A DNA stretch of 64,000 bases from Polyangiaceae bacterium. GTDB lineage: Bacteria; Myxococcota_A; Polyangia; Polyangiales; Polyangiaceae. The DNA lies in assembly GCA_020846005.1 (NCBI GenBank), contig JADLEQ010000107.1, positions 62,001-126,000 of the forward strand, written 5' to 3'. The position numbers and the translations under genes are program-made. The notes beneath the pieces were generated by a model. The model worked only from the letters and a program-made list of their open reading frames with translations, made no database searches and was not told the DNA's origin. Each line of letters starts with the position of its first letter. Within the stretch, counting starts at the first letter, position 1. Below, piece after piece: positions 51,707 to 60,156 of the stretch.

Positions 51707-52630
51707 ATGACGAGACGACCCCGACTCTGGCCGACCGGCGCCGCGGCGGCCGCGATCGGCGCCGTGTTCGCCGTCGTCGCGCTCGCACGGCGCTGGCCGT
51801 GGTCCGGCGGCGACGCGCCCCCGGGGGGGCTTGCGCCGGCGGCGCCCGCGTGCCCGCGCCGCCCCGCGGTCGTGGCGAGGGCGCGGACGCGGGAGGTGGT
51901 CGCTACCCCGAGCCCCGGTGATCCGACCTGGCGGTGGCGCACCACGCCGAGCGGCGCCAAGGTCACCGACTGCACGGGGCGAAGCTTCGCGCCGCCGGAG
52001 CCGCCCCGCCTCGCGCTCGTCGCCGCGCCGGAGCTCGAGCTGGAGAGCTCGAACGCGGCAGGGGACGGCGCCGCGAGCACGCGGCGGACGTTCCCCTCCC
52101 TCGGGGTCGAGCTTCGCGCCGTCGCGGGGGAGCGACACGTCTGGGCGACGCGCCTCGACGACCCGGGCCGCCCCCCGCGGCGGGTCGAGCTTCGCGACGC
52201 AGGGGAGCTCTACGATGCCCGCGAGGTCCGCGCCGAGCTCGCGACGTGGGCCGAGACGCCGGCGCGGCTCTGGATCCCGATCGCGTCGGATGACCGGATC
52301 TGGGTCCTCGGCGCGGATCTGCTCCTCACCACGTCGGTGCGGCTCGAGGGCGGGCCAGCGGCGGCGGTCGCCGACGCCGCCGGGCGCGCGGTGTGGGTGC
52401 GCTTCGCGGGCGACGCCCGGCTCCTCGCGCGGATCGACGTCGCGACGGGTCGCGTCGCCCGGGCGACCGCGCCGTTCGACGTGGGCGCGCTGGCTCCGTC
52501 GCCGGACGGCGAGCGGGTGGTCGCGCGGGCGGCCAGCGGCGCGCGCCTCTGCTGGTGGGACTCCACGCAGATCGAGTGCGGCGACGCCCGCGAGCTCCCG
52601 GCGCACGCGACGGTCTGGGCGGAGTGGTGA
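51707..52630 (+). CDS. Single-helix exported protein, function unknown
   Basis: 307 residues. N-terminal Arg/Pro then a hydrophobic segment (TGAAAAAIGAVFAVVALARR), so it is inner-membrane-anchored or secreted, followed by a Pro/Ala linker. The remainder is beta-rich with repeated WxxR and VWAT/VWVL turns (ERHVWATRLDD, DDRIWVLGADLLL, AGRAVWVRFAGDARLLARID), resembling a small propeller or WD-like blades, and a C-terminal CWWDSTQIECGDA. I do not recognise the family. It diverges from the giant surface protein gene over 276 bp, in which no further gene is seen. The ATG at 51707 was chosen because it opens the hydrophobic segment. Confidence 0.65.
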   Translation: MTRRPRLWPTGAAAAAIGAVFAVVALARRWPWSGGDAPPGGLAPAAPACPRRPAVVARARTREVVATPSPGDPTWRWRTTPSGAKVTDCTGRSFAPPEPPRLALVAAPELELESSNAAGDGAASTRRTFPSLGVELRAVAGERHVWATRLDDPGRPPRRVELRDAGELYDAREVRAELATWAETPARLWIPIASDDRIWVLGADLLLTTSVRLEGGPAAAVADAAGRAVWVRFAGDARLLARIDVATGRVARATAPFDVGALAPSPDGERVVARAASGARLCWWDSTQIECGDARELPAHATVWAEW

Positions 52631-52648
52631 TCGCGGGCCCCGCGGATC
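52629..52648. terminator. Possible terminator between convergent genes
   Basis: CGCGG-GCC-CCGCG hairpin (52632-52644), extended by GATC on each side with one bulge, between the stop codons of two convergent genes. There is no T tract. Confidence 0.3.
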
Positions 52649-52666
52649 GCCGCGGCTCGCGCGCGC

Positions 52667-53083
52667 CTAGGGGGTTGGCTCGTTCAACACGAGCCAGTAG
52701 AGGCCGAGCTGACCTACGGCGCGGACGAACTCCTCGAACACGACCGGCTTGCGAACGTAGCTGTTGGCGCCCCGATCGTAGCTCTGCACGAGGTCCTGCT
52801 CCTCGGCGGAGGTGGTCAGGACCACGATCGGCAAGCGGCGGGTGCGGTCGTCGGCCCGGAGGCGTGTGAGCACCTCGAGCCCACCGAGCCGCGGCATCTT
52901 CAAGTCCAGCAGCACGACGGCGGGGCGGAGCGGCGGCTCGCCGTGAAGCCACTCGAGGGCCTCGACGCCGTCGCGCGCTCGGACGAGCTCGTTGACGATG
53001 CCGTTCTTCGTGAGCGCGCGACGGGTGAGCGTCACGTCGTCGTCGTTGTCCTCGACGAGCAGGATCGGCCGCGAGTCGGGCAT
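52667..53083 (-). CDS. Single-domain response regulator (Rcp1-like)
   Basis: 138 residues, only a receiver domain. PILLVEDNDDDVTLTRRAL has the acidic pair, LLDLKMPRLGG the phospho-acceptor Asp, LTTSAEE the conserved Thr and VRKPV the Lys. The LVEDNDDDVxLTRRAL start and the SYDRGANSYVRKPVxFEEF block are characteristic of Rcp1/CheY-like partners of phytochrome-type kinases. It is just downstream of the PAS-GAF kinase (12 bp), its probable partner. Confidence 0.9.
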   Translation of the reverse strand: MPDSRPILLVEDNDDDVTLTRRALTKNGIVNELVRARDGVEALEWLHGEPPLRPAVVLLDLKMPRLGGLEVLTRLRADDRTRRLPIVVLTTSAEEQDLVQSYDRGANSYVRKPVVFEEFVRAVGQLGLYWLVLNEPTP

Positions 53084-53095
53084 GCGAGACCTCCG

Positions 53096-55078
53096 TCAGG
53101 GAAGATACAACGAGAACCGCGCCCCGCGCCCCACCTCGCCCTCGGCGAGGACGAGGCCGCCGTGTCGCCGCACCACCCGCGCGACCGTCGCCAGGCCGAT
53201 CCCGCTCCCCTCCAGCACGGACGACGCGTGGAGCCGCTGGAACGGCTCGAACGCCTGCCCCGCCCAGCGGGGGTCGAAGCCCATCCCGTTGTCCTCCACG
53301 ACGAGCCAGCGCTGGCCGTCCCGCTCGCGCGAGCCCAGGTGAACTCGGGGCGCGGGCGCGTCGACCGTGTACTTCCAGGCGTTGGAGAGCAGGTTCATCA
53401 GCGCCACGCGGAGCAGCCCCGCGTCCGCCCGCGCGCGGAGCCCCGGCTCGATCTCCAGCTGGACCTCCCGGGCAGGCGCTGCCGCGGCGAGCTCGGCGCC
53501 GAGCTCGCGCGCGAGCGAGCTCACGTCGACATCCTCGAGCGTGAGCTCACGCCGCGAGAGCCGGGCGAGCGTGAGCAAGTCCTCGATGAGCCGCCCCATC
53601 CGAGCGCCCGCAGCCTGGATCCGCCCGAGGAGCTCGACGCCGTCTGGAGGGAGCCGGGCGCCGTGGTCCTCGGCGAGCGCCTGCGCGAACCCCGTGACGG
53701 CCCGGAGTGGCGCGCGCAGATCGTGCGACACGGCGTAGCTGAACGACTCCAACTCCGCGCGGCTCGCGGCCAGGGCAGCGGTGCGCTCGACCACGCGCCG
53801 CTCGAGCTCCTCGGCGAGCGCGCGCGTGGCGGCGTCCGCGCGCTCGCGCTCGAGCTCCGCCGCGAGGCGCGTGGCGAACAGGTCCATCACCGTGGTCGTC
53901 TCGACCGCCGTGCGGAGGGGGCGTTCGTGGAACACCGCGAGGACGCCGAGCGCCTGCCCGCCCGTCCCCGCGAGCCGAACGCCGGAGAACGACTCGGCGC
54001 CACAGGGCGCCAGCAACGGGTCGTCCGGGAATCGCAGCGCGGCTCCCGTGGCCAGCCGGCAGGCGCCCGCCGCGAGCACCTCCGCGCACGCCGAGCCCGC
54101 GAGCGAGATCTCTCGAGCCTCGAGGGGGCGCCCTCCGTCGATCAGCGCACGCACCTCCGCGCGCGATCCATCGACGGACACGCTCGCCGCCACCGCCCAC
54201 CGCGCGCCGGCCAGCGACGCGAGCTCTCGCGCCAGCGCGACGAACGGCCCCTCGGGCGGCGCACCGGCGGCGACGCGGAGCGCCCGCTCGATCCGGGCGG
54301 TGGCGGTGACATCGACGTCCATGCAGACGTAGCGCCGTGCGTCCCCGGCTCCGGGGATCCCGAACACCGTGGAGAACGCCAGCACCTCGCCGCCCTCGCG
54401 GTGCTGGACGGGGTAGACGCCGGGGCCCACCGGGGCATGGGTCTGCTCGACGGCCTCGATCGACTCGAGCAGGTCCTCGAAGCCGCGCGCCGCCAGGAAG
54501 GTCTCTCGAGCGGAGCGCCCTTCGGTCTCCGCCGCCGTCCACCCGAACATGCGCGTCGAGGCGTCGTTCCACAGCACGATGGTGCCGTCGCGCTCGTAGA
54601 CTTGCACCGCGACGTTCGGCGTGTGTTGCACGACCGCTGCGAAGGCGGCCTCGGCACGCCGCTGCGGCGTCACGTCGGTACCCGTGCCGATCACCAGATC
54701 GACGCTGCCGTCCGCGGCGACCGTGCAGGTGTTGCTCCACGCGATGGTGATCCGGCTGCCGTCGCGCCGGAGCCAGTCGTTCTCGTGGCGGTTGGGGAAC
54801 GCGCCTGCGCTCAACGCCTCGAACACCGCCTCGACCCCGGGGCGCTGCTCGGGCGGCACGAAGACGGACATGAAGCGCTGCCCGATCAGCTCGGCCTCCG
54901 TCCAGCCCGTGGCTCGCTCACACGTGTCGTTGAAGCGCACGATGCGGCCGTGCCGGTCGAGCACGACGACGAACGCGCCGACCGCCGCGAGCACGGCCTC
55001 CGCCAGCGCGGCGGGATCGGGGGGGGGGACCGGCTGAATCGCCGCGTCAGGTGGGGGTGAAGCGGGCGAGGACGGCAT
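53096..55078 (-). CDS. PAS-PAS-GAF sensor histidine kinase
   Basis: 660 residues. PAS at about 20-140 (VVVLDRHGRIVRFNDTCERATGWTEAEL), a second PAS at about 145-265 (QVYERDGTIVLWNDASTRMFGW), a GAF-like domain at about 275-420 and a helical linker. The kinase has HisKA with FSYAVSHDLRAPLRAVTG (His near 450), then LLSNAWKYT (N box), VEDNGMGFDPRWAGQAFEPFQRLH (G1/F boxes) and GSGIGLATVARVVRRHGG (G2). The kinase half is close to bacteriophytochrome/Rcp1-type kinases. No membrane helix, so it should be a soluble sensor. No chromophore Cys was found in the GAF. Its start overlaps the end of the hybrid kinase gene by 32 bp. Confidence 0.93.
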   Translation of the reverse strand: MPSSPASPPPDAAIQPVPPPDPAALAEAVLAAVGAFVVVLDRHGRIVRFNDTCERATGWTEAELIGQRFMSVFVPPEQRPGVEAVFEALSAGAFPNRHENDWLRRDGSRITIAWSNTCTVAADGSVDLVIGTGTDVTPQRRAEAAFAAVVQHTPNVAVQVYERDGTIVLWNDASTRMFGWTAAETEGRSARETFLAARGFEDLLESIEAVEQTHAPVGPGVYPVQHREGGEVLAFSTVFGIPGAGDARRYVCMDVDVTATARIERALRVAAGAPPEGPFVALARELASLAGARWAVAASVSVDGSRAEVRALIDGGRPLEAREISLAGSACAEVLAAGACRLATGAALRFPDDPLLAPCGAESFSGVRLAGTGGQALGVLAVFHERPLRTAVETTTVMDLFATRLAAELERERADAATRALAEELERRVVERTAALAASRAELESFSYAVSHDLRAPLRAVTGFAQALAEDHGARLPPDGVELLGRIQAAGARMGRLIEDLLTLARLSRRELTLEDVDVSSLARELGAELAAAAPAREVQLEIEPGLRARADAGLLRVALMNLLSNAWKYTVDAPAPRVHLGSRERDGQRWLVVEDNGMGFDPRWAGQAFEPFQRLHASSVLEGSGIGLATVARVVRRHGGLVLAEGEVGRGARFSLYLP

Positions 55079-56942
55079 GGAGTTGCTCGCTGGTGAAGGG
55101 CTTGAACAGCACCCGCTCGGGGGGCAGCGCCTCGAGGAACTGCTCGGCCTCCCGCGTGACCGCGCCGCCGGACATGACGACGAGGCGGTCGTGCGCGCGG
55201 GGGAACCGGGCCTCGACCTGGTGGTGGAAATCGGCGCCGGACATGCCGGGCATCATGAGATCGCAGAGGAGCACGTCGAAGTCGCGGCCCTCCTCCAGGA
55301 GCGCGAGCCCCTCCGCCGCGCCCGGCACCGCCGTCACGTCGTGGCGCCGGAGCAGCCGCCTCGTGACGCTCCGCAGCATGGGCTCGTCGTCGATGACGAG
55401 GACGCGCAGCGTGGAGCCCTGCGCGGCGGGGGGCAGGCGGACGGGGACGGACGAGGGCGGCGACGTGACCGCGAGCGGCCACCGCACCGTGAACGCCGTG
55501 CCCTCGCCCAACCGCGACTCCACCTCGATCGTGCCGCCCGCGCGCTCGACCAGGTCGCGGCAAACGGAGAGGCCGAGCCCCGTTCCCACGCCCGGAGGCT
55601 TCGTCGTGAAGAACGGCGCGAAGATCCGCGGGAGCACCTCCTCCGGGATGCCGGCGCCGTTGTCCGTGACGCGCACGACGGCGCGGTCGCCCTCCTCGCG
55701 TCCAGCTACGGCGACGCGGTTGGCGGCGGCCCGCCGGCGAGGCATCGCCTGCACGGCGTTGATCACGAGGTTGGTGAGCACCTGCGCCACTCGCGCCGCG
55801 GGCACGCCGACGACGAGACCCGGGCGCACGTCGTGCTGGATGGCGGCCGCGTGCTTGAGGTCGACACCCAAGAGCGCGATCACGGAGCCGACCACCTCGG
55901 CGAGGTCGCACTGGCCTGCTGTCTCCTCGGCCTGGGAGAACACCTTGAGGTCCCGCACCACGGCCGCGATGCGCTGCGTCGCCGCGACGCACTCGACCAG
56001 CGAAGGCACCAGATCGGGATCCGGAGGCGCCCAACGGTGCGCAGCCTCCAGCACCATGGGCAGCGACGCCACGAGGTGCGTCAGCGGGTTGTTGATCTCG
56101 TGGGCGACCCCCGCGGCGATCGTCCCCATCGCGACGAGGCGATCCGACTGCCGCACGCTCGCCTCGAGCTGGCGCCGCTCCGTCTCGTCGTGCACGATCC
56201 CCGTGAGGCGCTGGATCCTCCCGCCACGCCGCTCCACGCGCGCGATCACGCGCACGAGCAGGTCGCGCCCTCCGAAGCTCGTGACGCGGACATCGGAGAG
56301 ATCGAGGGAGTCCGCCTCGCCGGCGAGCGCGCCAATGAACCGCTCGAGCTGACCCGGCGCGAGCCGCTCGCGGAGCACGTCCACGGACCACGGCTGGCCG
56401 TCCGGTGCGTCGAGGAGTCGCTGGGCGCCCTCCGTACAGAACAGCTCGCTCGGCCGCCTGCGCCACTCCCACCCCCCGGTGCGGGTGATCGCCTGCGTCT
56501 GCAGCAGCACCTGGGCGCTCCGTCGCTCCGAGCGCCGCACCTGGGACTCGCCGAGCTCTCGCTCCACCGCCGCGGCGAGACGGGTGAGGGCGTTCTTCAG
56601 GACGAAGTCGCGCGCGCCGCGCCGCATCAGCTCCGTCGCGACCTCCTCGCCGACGGTTCCGCTCACGACGATCACCGGCAGATCGGGGTCTCGCGAAGCA
56701 ACGATCTCCAGGACGTCGAGCGCGGTGAACCCGGGGAGGCGAAAGTCGGTCACGACGAGGTCGTGTGCGCCCTCCTCCACCTCACGCTCGACGTCGGCGA
56801 GCGTGTCGACACGGCAGGGGACGACGCCCAGCCCATCGCGCTCGAGCTGCCGGAGCACGAGCGCCGAGTCGTCGGGCGAGTCCTCGACGAAGAGGATGCG
56901 GGTGGGGCTTCGCACGGGCCGGGGAGGATAGGCCTCGCTCAT
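55047..56942 (-). CDS. Hybrid REC-PAS-histidine kinase-REC protein
   Basis: 631 residues from ATG 56942. An N-terminal receiver (ILFVEDSPDDSALVLRQLERDG, then VVTDFRLPG) at about 15-130 lies before a PAS-like region (about 150-250). HisKA follows with LVAMGTIAAGVAHEINNPLTHLVASLP (His near 278), then NLVINAVQAMP, VTDNGAGIPEEVLPRIFAPFFTTK and GTGLGLSVCRDLVERAGG. A second receiver ends the protein (VLVIDDEPMLRSVTRR, LLCDLMMPGMS, LFKPF). Receiver domains at both ends suggest that it receives and passes phosphate within a relay. With the two genes downstream it forms a same-strand signalling block; input signal unknown. Alternative start codons upstream are in low-quality frame. Confidence 0.93.
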   Translation of the reverse strand: MSEAYPPRPVRSPTRILFVEDSPDDSALVLRQLERDGLGVVPCRVDTLADVEREVEEGAHDLVVTDFRLPGFTALDVLEIVASRDPDLPVIVVSGTVGEEVATELMRRGARDFVLKNALTRLAAAVERELGESQVRRSERRSAQVLLQTQAITRTGGWEWRRRPSELFCTEGAQRLLDAPDGQPWSVDVLRERLAPGQLERFIGALAGEADSLDLSDVRVTSFGGRDLLVRVIARVERRGGRIQRLTGIVHDETERRQLEASVRQSDRLVAMGTIAAGVAHEINNPLTHLVASLPMVLEAAHRWAPPDPDLVPSLVECVAATQRIAAVVRDLKVFSQAEETAGQCDLAEVVGSVIALLGVDLKHAAAIQHDVRPGLVVGVPAARVAQVLTNLVINAVQAMPRRRAAANRVAVAGREEGDRAVVRVTDNGAGIPEEVLPRIFAPFFTTKPPGVGTGLGLSVCRDLVERAGGTIEVESRLGEGTAFTVRWPLAVTSPPSSVPVRLPPAAQGSTLRVLVIDDEPMLRSVTRRLLRRHDVTAVPGAAEGLALLEEGRDFDVLLCDLMMPGMSGADFHHQVEARFPRAHDRLVVMSGGAVTREAEQFLEALPPERVLFKPFTSEQLHAVLARFTPT

Positions 56943-57093
56943 CGTCCCCGCGATGGGGAGCGCGGCGCGAGCAAGATGCCTGGGTGTTGGGGGCGCGTCC
57001 TGCCCTTGGACGCGGCTGCCCGCGCACGCCGGCCGCGCGGGCGGGCGCCGGGCGCGGCGCAGCTCGCGTGGCGCGGCGCGAGGGCCCCCCGCC

Positions 57094-57633
57094 TCAGCGC
57101 GCCGCTGCCCCGAGGTCGCTGAGCCAGCCCTCGAGCCGCCTCCGACTCGGCGCTCCCGTGGAGGTGTGGCGCACGTTGCCCGCCTCGTCGACGACGATGA
57201 ACGTCGGCAGCACCTCGACCTGGTACGCAGCGATGAATTGTCGATCGGCGTGCACCGTGTCGAATGGAGTCCGCCGCGCGACCTCGACCGCGGCCTCCCG
57301 GTCGTCGTCGATGCTGACGGCGAGGAAGCGCACGGGCCGCGCGCGCTGCGCGTGGTGAGCGTCGCGCACGACCGGCGCCGCCTGTTTGCACGCGCCACAC
57401 CAGCTCGCCATCACCTCGATCACGACGGGTGTCCCGCGGTGCTCGGAGAGGCGAAACGCGCCCCCCTCGCCGTTCAGGCGCGGGAGCGCGAATTCGGGCG
57501 CCGGGCGACCGTCGGGCAGGCTCGACGCGCGGCGGCCGAGGATCGTGGCCACCGCGATCACCGCGAGCGCGATCGCCGCGATCGTCCTCGCGATGGAGCC
57601 TGGGCTCGGACCCGCGGCGGGCTCGGCGCTCAC
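57094..57633 (-). CDS. Membrane-anchored thioredoxin-like protein (TlpA/ResA type)
   Basis: 179 residues, GTG overlapping the stop of the NrsF-like gene (GTGA). N-terminal helix IARTIAAIALAVIAVATILG anchors it, with the domain in the periplasm. Active site WCGACK in MASWCGACKQAAPVV and cis-Pro in VLPTFIVVDEAG are intact. It fits the ResA/TlpA group, periplasmic oxidoreductases that handle thiol-disulfide exchange or report redox state. Genetic coupling to an ECF sigma factor and its membrane anti-sigma protein suggests a role in an envelope redox response. Other TlpA roles, e.g. cytochrome maturation, remain possible. Confidence 0.92.
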   Translation of the reverse strand: MSAEPAAGPSPGSIARTIAAIALAVIAVATILGRRASSLPDGRPAPEFALPRLNGEGGAFRLSEHRGTPVVIEVMASWCGACKQAAPVVRDAHHAQRARPVRFLAVSIDDDREAAVEVARRTPFDTVHADRQFIAAYQVEVLPTFIVVDEAGNVRHTSTGAPSRRRLEGWLSDLGAAAR

Positions 57634-58328
57634 GGGGCGAGCGCCCTACGCCCTACCAGCCACCCCGCGGCGCTCAACAACGCGACGAGCGTGCCGTGCG
57701 ACAGCAAGAGGTGCCAGGCGTCGTGCGTGGGGCACACCGCCCCGACGGCGAGCGCTCCGACCAGGCCGCCCGCGAGGCCGACAAGGGCCCCGGAGAGGCC
57801 CGGCGAGAAGGGATCCGTGCGGCGCCACACCAGCATCATCGCTGCGGTGAGGAACGCGCTGATCACGATCGCGTGGAGCCCGCAGTCGGCGGCGCGCGCC
57901 TGGTGCTCCGCACCGAAGCTCGCGAGCGGGATCCACTCGTCGGCGATCAGCATCAGGTACACCGCGAACGACGCCGGGAGGACTCCGAGGAGCGCGAAGC
58001 GGCCCCACCGAGACGCCCGATGACCGACCGGCGCCCACAGCCCGACGACGAGCACGATCCCGACGACCGACATCCACCCAGCCAGCCCCGCGAGGCCGGC
58101 GCCCGCCAGGCCCCCGGGACGCATGCCGCCGCCGACCAGCACCAGCGCGCCGATCGTCACTGCTCCGATCGCCAGGCTGCGCACCAGCCGCTGCGTCGCC
58201 GTCAGGCACCGCCTGCCCTTGCCGAGGCCGGCCGCGCACTCGCCCCGGATCGCCGCGGAGAGCGCCGCCGGGGGCTCGACCCCGCCCGGCCACTCGGCGC
58301 GCTCGAGGAGGTCGTCCGGCTGGGTCAT
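57630..58328 (-). CDS. NrsF-like (DUF1109) membrane anti-sigma factor
   Basis: 232 residues. Hydrophilic N-terminal ~50 residues, then about six helices. The C-terminal pattern TDPFSPGLSGALVGLAGGLVGALAVGAVCPTHDAWHLLLSHGTLVALLSAAGWLV is close to DUF1109/NrsF proteins, which hold ECF sigma factors at the inner membrane. Cys residues lie in the N-terminal and membrane parts (GECAAG, GRRCLTA, ADCGLH, AVCPTH). In Caulobacter NrsF, Cys are reported to be needed for response to metals. The ATG overlaps the sigma factor stop (ATGA) and the stop overlaps the thioredoxin start, so all three genes are coupled. The family call is good but not certain. Confidence 0.82.
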   Translation of the reverse strand: MTQPDDLLERAEWPGGVEPPAALSAAIRGECAAGLGKGRRCLTATQRLVRSLAIGAVTIGALVLVGGGMRPGGLAGAGLAGLAGWMSVVGIVLVVGLWAPVGHRASRWGRFALLGVLPASFAVYLMLIADEWIPLASFGAEHQARAADCGLHAIVISAFLTAAMMLVWRRTDPFSPGLSGALVGLAGGLVGALAVGAVCPTHDAWHLLLSHGTLVALLSAAGWLVGRRALAP

Positions 58329-58972
58329 TCCGAGAATCTCCTGAAGCGAGCGAGCTGCTTGCGCAAGATCTCGTAGCCTCGAAACACCCTGAGCTTGACC
58401 GCCGTGCCCGTCGTCCCCAGCACCTCCGCGGCCTCGGCCACCGAGAGCCCGTTGATCTTCGTCAATTCGATCGCCTCCCGATAGCTCACGGGGAGGTCGA
58501 GCAGAGCTCGATCGAGCGCCTCTGAGAGGTCCGCGCCGACCGCCTCGGGCTCCGCTCGGGGCTCGGGCAGCGATCCGTCGTCGCTCAGGTGCTCGGTGCG
58601 GACCTTGGCCGCGCGCCGCTCGTCGAGGAAGGACCGTCGCGCGATGGCGAGCATCCAGGGGAGGACGGGCGCCCCTCGCAGGTAGCTCGCGCGGGCGCGG
58701 TGGATCTTCGAGAAGGTGACCTGCAAGAGATCCTCGGCGCGAGCCCGGTCGCGAGTCAGGCGCAGCAGGTAGCCGAACAGCCGGGGTGCGGTGCAGGCGT
58801 ACAGCGCGTCGAACGCCGCCGGGTCGCCCTCTACGTATCGGACCATGAGCGACTCGGGCGCCAGCGCGCCGAGCCCTGCGTCGGCGGTCGCCGCGCCGCC
58901 AGCCAATCCGTCCGCGGAGGCACCCACGGCCACGATGGCTAGCGGCGAAGCGCCCTGAGGGCCAGGGGGCAC
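58325..58972 (-). CDS. ECF RNA polymerase sigma factor
   Basis: Up to 215 residues (GTG 58972; ATG 58847 gives about 174). Sigma-2: MVRYVEGDPAAFDALYACTAPRLFGYLLRLTRDRARAEDLLQVTF, typical of ECF group sigma factors, then SKIHRARASY and PWMLAIARRSFLDERR. Sigma-4: LDLPVSYREAIELTKINGLSVAEAAEVLGTTGTAVKLRVFRGY with the recognition helix. The first ~45 residues are Ala/Gly-rich, so the shorter start at 58847 is quite possible. It is coupled to the NrsF-like anti-sigma gene (ATGA) and reads away from the 112-bp gap that separates it from the OmpA-type lipoprotein gene. Confidence 0.92.
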   Translation of the reverse strand: MPPGPQGASPLAIVAVGASADGLAGGAATADAGLGALAPESLMVRYVEGDPAAFDALYACTAPRLFGYLLRLTRDRARAEDLLQVTFSKIHRARASYLRGAPVLPWMLAIARRSFLDERRAAKVRTEHLSDDGSLPEPRAEPEAVGADLSEALDRALLDLPVSYREAIELTKINGLSVAEAAEVLGTTGTAVKLRVFRGYEILRKQLARFRRFSE

Positions 58973-59084
58973 AGGTGCGTCAGGTTACGGCGCGACGCGG
59001 CGGCCGGTTTCACCGTCACGTCACGGGTGGACCGCCCAGGGGGCGCGGGCTGCCGCGCCGTGGGATCGGGGCAGCGGGCGGCGA

Positions 59085-59936
59085 TCACTCGGAGAGCTTG
59101 CGGAGATCGAGCATCTCCTCCACGTCCGGCATCAGCACGAGCTCCACGCGCCGGTTCGACGTCCGCCCCTCGTCGGTGCCGTTGTCGGCGACCGGATCGG
59201 TCTCGCCGTAGCCAGCCGCGTGGAGCTTCTTCACGTCGAGGCCGCCGCCGCCCTCCTTGGCCTCGGGCGGCGAGGTGAGCCACACGAGCACGCCCCGCGC
59301 GCGCATCGCGGAGAGCCCCCAGTTGTCCTTGTACGGCCCCCCCTTGAGCGGGCGGTCGTCGGTGTGGCCGGCGATCTGGAAGTATCGGGCCGCGAGCTGG
59401 GTGTCGCTGCGAACGACGTCGGCGACGGCCTTGAGCACCTCCACGCCCTCCTTGCGGAGCTTGTCCGACCCGGAGTCGAAGAGCACGTCGCCGGGCAGAG
59501 AGATGACCATCCGGTTGTTGCGGATGCTCACCTTGAGCCCCATCTCGGTGAGCTTCTTGAGCTTCTCGCGGAGCTGCTCGAACCGCGCCTTGATGCGCTC
59601 GAGGACCTCGGCGCGCCGCTTGTACTCCTCGAGCGCCCGCTGGAGCTGGGTCTTCTCCTTGCCCTCGGCCTCGAGCTTCTGCTCGAGCGCCGCCACGTCG
59701 ACGCCCATCTTCTTCAGCTCGGCGATCAGCTCGCCGACGCGCTCCTCGGCGCGTTCGAGCTCCTCCTTCGTCTTCTCGAGCTCGGCGCGGGTCTTGCCGT
59801 GCGCGCCCTTCTCCGCGTCGTGCTGCTTGCGCAGCGCCTCGTACTTCGCGAGCTGGGCCTGCCACTCGTCTTCCGAGTAGCCGCACGAGGCGAGCGTGGG
59901 GAGCAGCAGGAGCGGGACGAGGCTTCGGACGCGCAC
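59085..59936 (-). CDS. Coiled-coil OmpA/MotB-type lipoprotein
   Basis: 283 residues from a GTG at 59936 with a GGAGG 6 bp upstream. Signal peptide with lipobox LASC (LLLLPTLASCGYSED). Then a long Lys/Glu coiled coil, about residues 25-140. The OmpA/MotB domain follows: NNRMVISLPGDVLFDSGSDKL, then AGHTDDRPLKGG and AMRARGVLVWL, ending with a GYGETDPVADNGTDEGRTSNRRVELVL block. OmpA-type domains bind peptidoglycan, so this probably links the outer membrane or a periplasmic assembly to the wall. The longer ORF from 59978 has no good ribosome-binding site. Confidence 0.93.
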   Translation of the reverse strand: MRVRSLVPLLLLPTLASCGYSEDEWQAQLAKYEALRKQHDAEKGAHGKTRAELEKTKEELERAEERVGELIAELKKMGVDVAALEQKLEAEGKEKTQLQRALEEYKRRAEVLERIKARFEQLREKLKKLTEMGLKVSIRNNRMVISLPGDVLFDSGSDKLRKEGVEVLKAVADVVRSDTQLAARYFQIAGHTDDRPLKGGPYKDNWGLSAMRARGVLVWLTSPPEAKEGGGGLDVKKLHAAGYGETDPVADNGTDEGRTSNRRVELVLMPDVEEMLDLRKLSE

Positions 59937-60093
59937 GGGGTACCTCCGGGGTGGGGCCGGCGCCCGCCGGCGCGTCATTCGTCGCGCACGCGGGGCGTGC
60001 GGTCAATCGCGAGCCGCGCCCGGCCGAATTCCCGGCCGCGCGACGCGAGGTCGGGCCGACACGCCCGCCGCGCCGAACACCGGCCACAAAGCG

Positions 60094-60121
60094 GCGAGGG
60101 CGGCCCTCGCGGACCGCCCTC
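60094..60121 (-). terminator. Terminator candidate: two overlapping hairpins after the beta-helix lipoprotein gene
   Basis: GCGAGGG-CGG-CCCTCGC (60094-60110) forms one hairpin. GAGGGCGG...CCGCCCTC (60096-60121) forms a second, mutually exclusive hairpin. On the minus strand they follow the stop codon at 60157 and are followed by GCTTTGTG, a short T run. A Rho-independent terminator is plausible; a switch is not excluded. Confidence 0.45.
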
Positions 60122-60156
60122 CCCCTCCCGGCTGGCGGGAGCGCCGTCGACGCGGC

